Shown in pieces: positions 56,801-64,000 of a stretch of 64,000 nucleotides of DNA. Positions within the stretch are counted from its first letter, which is position 1; each line of letters starts with the position of its first letter. Position numbers and translations under genes: made by a program. The stretch comes from Antedon mediterranea. Lineage: Eukaryota; Echinodermata; Crinoidea; Comatulida; Antedonidae. The DNA is taken from assembly GCF_964355755.1 (NCBI RefSeq), contig NC_092678.1, positions 5,056,922 through 5,120,921 of the forward strand, given 5' to 3'. A model generated the notes under the pieces. The model was given only the letters and a program-made list of their open reading frames with translations, was not told the DNA's origin and searched no databases.

Positions 56801-56855
56801 TACACACAGGAGTTGTCTCATTCACTGATCTTAATGTTGAAAGGGACTCCATCAT
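47813..56855 (-). CDS. TERB1: TERB1, meiotic telomere bouquet protein with ARM repeats and Myb domain
   Basis: Fourteen coding exons, all GT-AG with consistent phases: 56777-56855, 56577-56687, 56007-56135, 54787-54918, 54336-54396, 54008-54147, 53733-53855, 53222-53380, 52735-52866, 52279-52398, 51863-51966, 50281-51574, 48284-49362, 47813-48022. Total 3873 nt, 1290 aa; the human protein is 727. Residues about 25-395 are helical ARM-type repeats. Marks shared with human TERB1 include CVNNPQ, IIRLILSFISLTVANN and CTESCEKSQ. Residues 862-895 hold the conserved segment with LLNSINYRKILQKCDRTCD. Residues 1237-1285 form a Myb/SANT domain (YTEEEVKNLLDGVRKKGPNW). The extra length is a heptad SQ array (about 560-760) and eight 31-aa repeats (about 944-1190). 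In mammals TERB1 with TERB2 and MAJIN ties meiotic telomeres to the inner nuclear membrane. An in-frame TAG lies 12 bases before the ATG. Confidence 0.9.
48395..49114 (-). repeat. Coding minisatellite in TERB1: eight 31-residue repeats
   Basis: A 93-bp unit encodes LGEKQHTLHKKTSTIEPHHT followed by ARKEDLWMTSG or close variants. There are eight tandem copies, the first and last diverged; the fifth lacks one codon. The unit is a multiple of three and never breaks the frame. It separates the conserved Cys-containing segment from the Myb domain. Confidence 0.9.
49439..49492. repeat. Short 16-bp tandem repeat
   Basis: ATACTGCAGTAAAT occurs three times in direct succession in TERB1 intron 12. Confidence 0.8.
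49798..49956. mobile_element. MITE copy in TERB1 intron 12
   Basis: TAAGCTCTGTCTACACTATC at the left and GATAGTGTAGACAGAGCTTA at the right are perfect inverted ends, with TA at both outer edges, as expected for a TA target duplication. Confidence 0.85.
50058..50213 (+). mobile_element. Inverted-repeat element with hammerhead-like core in TERB1 intron 12
   Basis: Arms of about 50 nt (TTGATATAAAGTTTGCGGTA... and ...CAGCAAACTTTATATCAA) pair with few mismatches. Between them is CTGAGGAC, a GATCAA/TTGATC stem, then GAAACGTC. This fits the minimal hammerhead plan (CUGANGA, stem II, GAAA, two-base stem III, cleavable C) that is known from Penelope-like retroelements, apart from one unpaired C before stem II. 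Activity is unproven. Confidence 0.5.
50587..51174 (-). repeat. Coding minisatellite in TERB1: 21-bp unit, SQ-rich heptads
   Basis: About 27-28 tandem 21-bp units encode heptads of the form VSQVDRS or VSQVGRS. About 25 carry an Ser-Gln dipeptide; two have LQ or LH instead. Open reading frames on both strands here are by-products of the 21-bp period. Confidence 0.92.
52082..52221. mobile_element. MITE copy in TERB1 intron 10
   Basis: TCTCTGTCTACAATATCAAA at the left, TTTTGATAGTGAAGACAGAG at the right, with an inserted ATT microsatellite. Confidence 0.7.
52494..52590. mobile_element. MITE fragment in TERB1 intron 9
   Basis: Left end GTCTCTCTACACTATCAAAC and core CCACATATGGGCACATC; the right end is lost. 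Confidence 0.5.
52980..53110. mobile_element. MITE copy in TERB1 intron 8
   Basis: Inner repeats CTCAAATATGGTAGTGATAT occur twice. The right end is AAAGTTTGATATTGTAAACA; the left end is reduced. Confidence 0.65.
53568..53706. mobile_element. MITE copy in TERB1 intron 7
   Basis: Left part CTACACTATCAAAACTAGG, right end AAAGTTTGATAGTGTAGACA. It ends 27 bp from the exon border at 53733. Confidence 0.75.
55403..55630. repeat. 21-bp tandem array, about 10 copies
   Basis: The unit CATGACGATTGGTGTGTACT plus G is repeated nearly perfectly and is flanked by a diverged first copy. The 21-bp period keeps several frames open on both strands, but the array is intronic. Confidence 0.9.
55711..55852. mobile_element. 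MITE copy in TERB1 intron 3
   Basis: TAAGCTCTGTCTACACTATC and GATAGTGTGGACAGAGCTTT ends, with a full-length inner structure. Confidence 0.85.
56175..56516 (+). mobile_element. tRNA-derived SINE in TERB1 intron 2
   Basis: The head has an RNA polymerase III A box (TGGCCGAGCGGTTAAGGC) and, about 60 bp on, a B box (GGTTCGAGGCC), as in tRNA-Leu/Ser-type heads. An unrelated body of about 230 bp follows, ending in an A-rich AAAATAAAATAAATAC tail. The intervening spacing is too long for a functional tRNA. Confidence 0.75.
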
Positions 56856-58067
56856 CCAGATACTACTCTAGCATGTAGCTATATGTCCTAGCTTTAGTTT
56901 AGACTGCTGGTGGAGAAAAGAAGTGAAAAGTTGATGTAATTGCATATGTATGTACTTTTAATAGGCCTGAGCATAAGTTTAGCATAAAATTATAATAATA
57001 TACCTAGCTATGCCTAGCCTACTTGGTCCAACCAGGTCCAAGCTAGCCTTACCTGATGAGTAGGCCTAGGCTCAGGGAATAATTTCGCCAGTGTAGCATA
57101 GCAAAAAGCTATATATAGGCTAGAAATAGTAGGGCCTATCTATACAAAACAACCTTTTTTCTACACATTTTTAAAATTATGTAGCAAAAAATACTATACA
57201 AAACTATGTTTCTCGACTCAAAAATCAGTTTGATTAGCAATATTGCTAAACAGAATTTAAAAATGAAATTTTTCCCTGAGAGGCTAGGCCTAGTAGTAGG
57301 GCCTAGGCCTAGCCTCTAGGCTAGTAGGCCCTACTCTGCTGGGCCGTTTTGAGGCTTGATATGATAGCCAAAAGGGCCTAGCCTAGCCCTACAACGTATT
57401 ACATTAATAATACATAGGACTAGTAACCTTTTACTTACAACTTACTAATACTTCTATAGCTGGCTCATTGTTTAGCCAATAGATAAATTAAATACAGTTT
57501 TCTAAATTAAAAAGCAGACAATTTTGGTCATCATCAAAAAGTTACAGACATTTCTAAACGTTGGTGGCAGCACGTCAAACGGCTTCTACGCATGCGTTAA
57601 TCGAATAGCCAATCAAATCTGTCGTACCAGAAAGTCGACAATCAAAACAAGTATGGCGTCCCTAGCGCTCCACACACCGAGTAAACAACATGAGAAAAGT
57701 TGCAAAATGTAGCTTTAAATTGAATATTTATATATTACTAAACTCACAGTTCAAAATTTAAATATTAGATTAAATAGACTGATGGTTTTATTGCTGTAAG
57801 TATTATCGAATTAGTAATTTAGGATAGCTCCCAAACAAGAGAAGGCCGCCGTCCGCGTGAGATAGACGTTCGGTTCTTCTTTTCGCCGGTAGTTACTTCA
57901 CTATCGAGTCGTTTCGACCTAAAATTGAATAAGCAACATCACTGTTTGAAATATGTATGTAAATACTACAAGCCTAACATGGTAGTTACCTCCATAATGT
58001 ATGAATACGATGATTTAATTGTTATTGTACTGCCTGTTTTTTTACAGTTTATTTAGAGGCAAATACA
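56856..58067. promoter_or_regulatory. Divergent promoter region of TERB1 and HBP1
   Basis: About 1.2 kb between start codons. Near 57589-57613 are a CGCATGCG palindrome (NRF1-like) and a CCAAT box. GC-richer sequence at 57830-57925 may hold the HBP1 5' UTR exon, since a 3' splice site TTTTTTTACAG lies 22 bp before the HBP1 ATG. The 57250-57400 stretch is rich in GGCCTAG repeats. A 62-codon ORF at 57524-57712 has no support as a gene. Confidence 0.45.
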
Positions 58068-61000
58068 ATGGAAAGTTGTCATGATGAAAGTGACAACAAA
58101 ATTAGTGACAACAACAATAGTCAGTTGCAGAAATCACACATCTGTGCCAACTGTTGTCGGTCATTCAAAAGGTATATCACGCTATTTTCTTTTTCGAATG
58201 TTTGTTATTTTTTAAATTAAAAATTACTCTTTATTTACAATAATAATTTATGATTTTAATGTTATTTTCCATTATATCATAGTACTAATGGTCTACGAAA
58301 TCATGTGGGAAACTGCAACACACCTCTGAAACCAGTACTAGAGGTCAAAGGTCAGTGACTGTCAACAATTTAATGTACCTTTGAATCAAACAAATGCTAG
58401 TAAATTTATATTCCAGGGTAAATATTGACATCATATAATACTGTTTGATATACAGTATGCATACTGAACTGTGTGACATCATATGCATACTTTGTGACAT
58501 CTTATGCATACTGTGTGACATCTTATGCATACTGTGTGATATCATGCAGCAGTATGCATACTGTGTGACATCATATATGCATACTGTGTGACATGCATAC
58601 TGTGAACGCATCATTAACCTTTTATATGGTCAATATTACTTTACAGAATCTCGGAATCGATTACTAACAATAGACCCGCAAGATGATGGTCAAAAACAAA
58701 GCTTTAGTGGACCTATCACACCTCCACAAACAATGGTAGATTCGTCTGATTGGTTGACACAGTTAGCTAACATTGCAACAGGACCACAAAGTCCGCTTCT
58801 ACAAACAAGTAGCCAAAAAAGGTAACATTCTTACGCATATTGTTATTAAAAACAATAAAACATCTTTTCGAAAATTATTAATAAAAAAAAACTTCTTTCA
58901 GAAACCCAGCAGTAGCATTTAGTAATTTAATGCATACATATGCTAAGCCACCAAAATCTCCTGAAGCGCCTTCAACGTTCTCTGATTCTGAGTTTCATTC
59001 AAGCGTACTGACGTCATTGAGCAAAGTGGAACCAGAAAGTGATAACAGGGTGTCATCTTCATCCCCGTTCCCCACCTCCCCTGAAGATGTAGAATCTTGT
59101 CATGGCAGCTGGTCACACACATGGCCTGCAGCAGTATGGCAGTGCTTTATGAAAGGTAATACTTACATATTACTTACATAATATTTACATAATACTTACA
59201 TAATTAATTTATAGTTCAAATGTATGATATTGAGCTTAGCTTTGTTAAAGGTTTACAAACAAAATCCATGATTATAAATTCAACTATTTATGTTTATATT
59301 GTAAATTTCTTTAGGCACCCTTATACAATTTATTTCAAACCAGACATCAGAATGGCAATCAGCTGAAGAGATTGGTAGAATAGAGATGTTAGCTTCAAAA
59401 GCAGTCTATCAAATTACAGATCCTTCATCAGCTAACCAATCAGCATCAAGACATTATGCACCTAACGGTCTAATGTTAGAACGTATAGAGGACATCAAAC
59501 CAGCTGAGAAGATAAGGCTGACATTTAATCCATTCGAACCTGAACAGAAAATGTTGCAGGCACGGTGTCCTATCGATCATCCATTTTTTGTTAAAGACAA
59601 AGGTAACAAAAAATACACAATTTCCATAGCCCAACAAGTAACTATATTATGAGCATTGCACTTGCACTGATGAAGGACTAGTGTTTTGCCCGAAAGCTCT
59701 GCGAACTTTTCTGACTGTTTTACTTATCGTTTTGTTTTAGCTTTCCGCTTTTTTTGTTTGTATCTCCATTGAGATCCAGCCACTGATACCCACAGCACTG
59801 TCATTTTTTCAGTAATTTGCCTTTGGACTATATTATGAGCATATTATATGTACCACTGTATATTCTTTGATAATTTGTCTGTTATAAAATCACAATTGCT
59901 TCTTTATAATATAGGTTGGTCTTCCTACAACCCTCTGCTAACGGTTGAAAAATATGGCATACCATGCAGTGAGCTAGAAACCGGTGACATTTGTATACCG
60001 CCCTCTCATCCTGACGCTATCAGCTTTAAAGAATCAAATGTTTTTGAAAATTTCAAGAGGTAATTTATCACTTTGTACTGTAGTGGGCTTTTACCTGCTA
60101 AGTTATTTTGTGGTGGGCTTAAACCTGTTAAATGCCTAGTTATGTAATTTGATGTTTTTTTTATTCAGTTTTGACCTGACGCCTCTAGACACTTCAACAG
60201 TATTGGCACTGAGCAGCCTAGCTCGTCACCGACGTGATATGGAATCAAACCAGCCTAGGAGTGCACCACCGTCGCCGATTAAAAAAATACGCAAATTAGA
60301 TCCGAACCGTGGTTTTAAAAGGCCAATGAATGCGTTTATGTTATTTGCTAAGAAGTTTAGACTGGAGTATACGCAGATGTACCCAGGTAGAGATAACAGG
60401 TAATGAGGCGTTTATAATAATGAAATATATGATTGGTGGTGAACAGTCAATTGAGATAGAACAATAACGTTGATGTTTGTTACAGGGCCATCAGTGTCGT
60501 ACTAGGTGATGAATGGAAGAAACTGAACGATGAGCAAAGAAAGGTATACGCAGAAGAAGCGAAGACACTGGCAGACGAACACAAGAAACATCACCCTGAC
60601 TGCTGGAAGAGGAAGCGCCATGCCTCTAGTGTGAGTATAGTTTTAGAAAGCGCCATGCCTCTAATGTGAGTATGGTTGTAGAAAGCGCCATGCCTCTAAT
60701 GTGAGTATAGTTGTAGAAAGCGCCATGCCTCTAATGTGAGTATGGTTGTAGAAAGCGCCAAGCCTCTTGTGTGAGTATAGTTGTAGAAAGTGCCATGCCT
60801 CTAGTGTGAGTATAGTTGTAGAAAGCGCCATGCCTCTAGTGTGAGTATAGTTGTAGAAAGCGCCCTGCCTCTAGTGTGAGTATAGTTGTAGAAAGCGCCA
60901 TGCCTCTAGTGTGAGTATAGTTGTAGAAAGCGCCCTGCCTCTAGTGTGAGTATAGTTGCAGAAAGCGCCCTGCCTCTAGTGTGAGTATAGTTGTAGAAAG

Positions 61001-62831
61001 CGCCATGCCTCTAGTGTGAGTATAGTTGTAGAAAGCACCATGCCTCTAGTGTGAGTATAGTTGTAGAAAGCGCCATGCCTCTAGTGTGAGTATAGTTGTA
61101 GAAAGCACCATGCCTCTAGTGTGAGTATAGTTGTAGAGAGCGCCCTGCCTCTAGTGTGAGTATAGTTGTAGAAAGCGCCATGCCTCTAGTGTGAGTATAG
61201 TTGTAGAAAGCGCCATGCCTCTAGTGTGAGTATAGTTGTAGAAAGCGCCATGCCTCTAGTGTGAGTATAGTTGTAGAAAGCGCCATGCCTCTAGTGTGAG
61301 TATAGTTGTAGAAAGCGCCATGCCTCTAGTGTGAGTATAGTTGTAGAAAGCGCCATGCCTCTAGTGTGAGTATAGTTGTAGAAAGCGCCATGCCTCTAGT
61401 GTGAGTATAGTTGTAGAAAGCGCCATGCCTCTAGTGTGAGTATAGTTGTAGAAAGCGCCATGCCTCTAGTGTGAGTATAGTTGTAGAAAGCGCCCTGCCT
61501 CTAGTGTGAGTATGGTTGTAGAGAGCGCCATGCCTCTAGTGTGAGTATAGTTGTAGAAAGCGCCATGCCTCTAGTGTGAGTATAGTTGTAGAAAGCGCCA
61601 TGCCTCTAGTGTGAGTATAGTTGTAGAAAGCGCCATGCCTCTAGTGTGAGTATAGTTGTAGAAAGCGCCATGCCTCTAGTGTGAGTATAGTTGTAGAAAG
61701 CGCCATGCCTCTAGTGTGAGTATAGTTGTAGAAAGCGCCATGCCTCTAGTGTGAGTATAGTTGTAGAAAGCGCCATGCCTCTAGTGTGAGTATAGTTGTA
61801 GAAAGCGCCATGCCTCTAGTGTGAGTATAGTTGTAGAAAGCGCCCTGCCTCTAGTGTGAGTATGGTTGTAGAGAGCGCCATGCCTCTAGTGTGAGTATAG
61901 TTGTAGAAAGCGCCATGCCTCTAGTGTGAGTATAGTTGTAGAAAGCGCCATGCCTCTAGTGTGAGTATAGTTGTAGAAAGCGCCATGCCTCTAGTGTGAG
62001 TATAGTTGTAGAAAGCGCCATGCCTCTAGTGTGAGTATAGTTGTAGAAAGCGCCATGCCTCTAGTGTGAGTATAGTTGTAGAAAGCGCCATGCCTCTAGT
62101 GTGAGTATAGTTGTAGAAAGCGCCATGCCTCTAGTGTGAGTATAGTTGTAGAAAGCGCCATGCCTCTAGTGTGAGTATAGTTGTAGAAAGCGCCATGCCT
62201 CTAGTGTGAGTATGGTTGTAGAGAGCGCCATGCCTCTAGTGTGAGTATAGTTGTAGAAAGCGCCATGCCTCTAGTGTGAGTATAGTTGTAGAAAGCGCCA
62301 TGCCTCTAGTGTGAGTATGGTTGTAGAGAGCGCCATGCCTCTAGTGTGAGTATAGTTGTAGAAAGCGCCATGCCTCTAGTGTGAGTATAGTTGTAGAAAG
62401 CGCCGTGCCTCTAGTGTGAGTATAGTTGTAGAAAGCGCCATGCCTCTAGTGTGAGTATAGTTGTAGAGAGCGCCATGCCTCTAGTGTGAGTATAGTTGTA
62501 GAAAGCGCCATGCCTCTAGTGTGAGTATAGTTGTAGAAAGCGCCGTGCCTCTAGTGTGAGTATAGTTGTAGAAAGCGCCATGCCTCTAGTGTGAGTATAG
62601 TTGTAGAAAGCGCCATGCCTCTAGTGTGAGTATAGTTGTAGAAAGCGCCATGCCTCTAGTGTGAGTATAGTTGTAGAAAGCGCCATGCCTCTAGTGTGAG
62701 TATAGTTGTACAATATCCCAAGCTCTTGCATCTGACATAGGAATAGGTTGTTTTCCTAAATGAAATGTATACATTTGTACGCAATTCTAGTATTAAGTAA
62801 ATTATTTTTGTTTACATTTCAGAGTGTCTGA
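58068..62831 (+). CDS. HBP1: HBP1, HMG-box transcription factor with AXH domain and an N-terminal zinc finger
   Basis: Nine coding exons: 58068-58171, 58283-58350, 58647-58821, 58902-59155, 59315-59602, 59915-60059, 60169-60399, 60486-60630, 62823-62831 (TGA), 1419 nt and 472 aa; human HBP1 is 514. Phases agree at every join. Domains: a CCHC zinc finger at residues 26-46 (CANCC...GLRNHVGNC); the HBP1-type DWLTQLANIATGPQSPL near 93-110; the AXH domain about 198-345 (WPAAVWQCFMKG just before it, then GWSSYNPLLTV); and the HMG box about 394-462 (FKRPMNAFMLFAKKFRLEYT). The protein ends KRKRHASSSV. HBP1 represses cell-cycle and Wnt target genes in vertebrates, acting in the nucleus. The last intron contains the 35-bp array. 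An alternative donor two bases earlier would change only the tail. Confidence 0.9.
58456..58610. repeat. Imperfect 21-bp repeat in HBP1 intron 2
   Basis: ATGCATACTGTGTGACATCT and variants occur about seven times, with some spacing changes. Confidence 0.7.
59641..59842 (+). mobile_element. 170-bp insertion with 16-bp target duplication in HBP1 intron 5
   Basis: ACTATATTATGAGCAT occurs at 59641-59656 and again at 59827-59842, bracketing 170 bp. A duplication of this length points to target-primed or similar retroposition. The insert begins near CACTGATGAAGGACTAGTG and includes GCCCGAAAGCTC, a hammerhead-like core. It has no coding capacity. Confidence 0.7.
60614..62710. repeat. 35-bp minisatellite, about 60 copies, spanning the HBP1 exon 8 donor
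   Basis: The unit contains GCGCCATGCCTCTAGTGTGA followed by GTATAGTTGTAGAAA. The first unit is the real end of exon 8 plus its GTGAGT donor, and every later unit repeats that exon end and donor. Variants are mostly single bases (GCGCCCTGCC, TATGGTTGTAGAGAG); some variant combinations recur at intervals, suggesting higher-order duplication. Confidence 0.93.
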
Positions 62832-64000
62832 CGGAGAAAATATCATCTAGATATATAGATATCAAAAAGATCTAAATTGACGAAGCAATCAAATTACATG
62901 GAATTGTCATCAATTTGTGTTAAGTTTAGTAAGTCTCTCATTGGTTCCCATGCATGGATGTAAGCGCACCACAAATAATTTGACCAATCATGACACGATG
63001 ATTCATACAAACTGTTGCTTGTGATTGGTCAACTCACTTGCATTGGGTGTACGCGTCCTTGCGTTACGTTGCTAGTGGAACCCAAAGTTACACTACAGAG
63101 GGTGACTAACAACTACTGTAATGAACTAACACTTGTCATCAAATCATACATTACTTACATACAGTACTGTGTTAAGTCTTCCACGTGCATAACAGTACCC
63201 GATTCCCCTAATAGTTTCTGATTGGACGTCAATCTGTATCTATCTGTATCAGCCCTCCCAACTTGTGAATTTTAAGTGAATTCTCTAGTTGAATGTACTG
63301 AATTTATATACATTTTTTAAATAGTTTACATAAATCTTGTATTCTCTCATGTTTTAGTTATTAAATTTTAATACAATAATATTGAACCTTTTAAATTTTT
63401 GCCAAAGATTTTTAAACTTGTATTAGTCGTAAAGACAAAAACTGTATATTTGGTATTTTACAATAGTTTATATATCATATTGAATTGTAAGATTTCTTTT
63501 TATAGATTACATATATTACTCTATTTTTAGAAGGGAAGGAGGTTAATTCTTTTATCATATGTATTTATTTTTCTTTTATTTGTTGGTCGTTTGGAATATA
63601 TATAGTTAATTGAAGTGTTTTATGCAGTCTGTTTTGAGTGTCTAGCGTTTTGTGTTTATTTTTGTCTTTTTTTATTCATGTTTGACAAGTAGAATGTTTT
63701 TTTTATTTGTTGCCGGATAATGTTTCATTATTTCTTTTTAAATTCTTTTAATCCATGGTTTCTTTCATTTGTTGTGTGATTCAATATTTATAGTGCAGTA
63801 TTTTGAGGTTTTTAAATGGAGTTTTTAATTTTTATTTTAGTCACAAATATGAACACATAAAATGATTCGTATTAAAGGATAAAATACATACAACTTTATG
63901 ACTCAAGTGATGTATTTTGTTTAGATAGCGGCTACTAGAAAAATCCGTTCATGAATATGTATGATCATCTTATACATATTCATGAATTTTAAATACATGT
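62832..64000 (+). other. HBP1 3' UTR and downstream sequence
   Basis: No ORF with coding character. T-rich, AT-rich sequence follows, typical of a long 3' UTR. I did not identify a confident poly(A) signal. A palindromic ATTCATGAATATGT / ACATATTCATGAAT pair lies at 63948-63989. Confidence 0.5.

Noticed and set aside
57524-57712. 62-codon ORF in the TERB1-HBP1 gap
   Set aside because: No recognisable similarity, and it lies over promoter-like sequence with CCAAT and CGCATGCG.
60614-62710. CRISPR-like array (regular repeats)
   Set aside because: There are no unique spacers; the units are contiguous 35-bp tandem copies in a eukaryotic gene.

Overview
This is eukaryotic, AT-rich, intron-rich DNA. 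Every host gene has GT-AG introns, and the gene set (HDHD5, a RAB43-like Rab, TMEM168, TERB1, HBP1) is metazoan. Compact single-copy orthologues of vertebrate genes with abundant small MITEs fit an invertebrate deuterostome, perhaps an echinoderm, but I cannot name the species from sequence alone.

Region 1 (171-34380) is one 34.2 kb block of Ty3/gypsy-type LTR retrotransposon: five LTRs alternating with four internal regions of identical length (6264 bp), all on the minus strand, sharing LTRs head to tail. One 4-bp target duplication (TTAT) flanks the whole block. Each internal region has a tRNA-Lys-type primer binding site, a Gag resembling vertebrate PNMA proteins, a likely -1 frameshift heptamer, a Pol (protease, RT, RNase H, integrase) and a polypurine tract. 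The LTRs differ mainly in a 43-bp minisatellite in U3 (21, 8, 32, 8 and 8 units from left to right). The block sits antisense in an intron of HDHD5, about 80 bp before an exon.

Region 2 (34458-45934) holds the last three exons of HDHD5 (+), a 4.4 kb intergenic stretch with foldback elements, a complete RAB43-like gene (-) and a complete TMEM168 (+) that diverges from it.

Region 3 (45935-62831) holds a 138-bp-period repeat field, then TERB1 (-), the meiotic telomere-attachment protein, reconstructed here as 14 coding exons and 1290 aa. It carries two coding minisatellites: a 7-residue SQ-rich heptad array and a 31-residue repeat. HBP1 (+) diverges from TERB1 and is reconstructed as 9 coding exons and 472 aa. 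It has an N-terminal CCHC zinc finger that I do not know from vertebrate HBP1. The 5' splice site of its penultimate coding exon lies in the first unit of a 2.1 kb array of about 60 copies of a 35-bp unit, so that splice site is copied about 60 times.

Scattered through the window are at least ten copies or fragments of one MITE family (ends AGCTCTGTCTACACTATCAA), a tRNA-derived SINE, other foldback elements, a 170-bp insertion with a 16-bp target duplication, and three hammerhead-like core motifs. The host genes do not form one pathway; they are linked by paired divergent promoters and convergent 3' ends.
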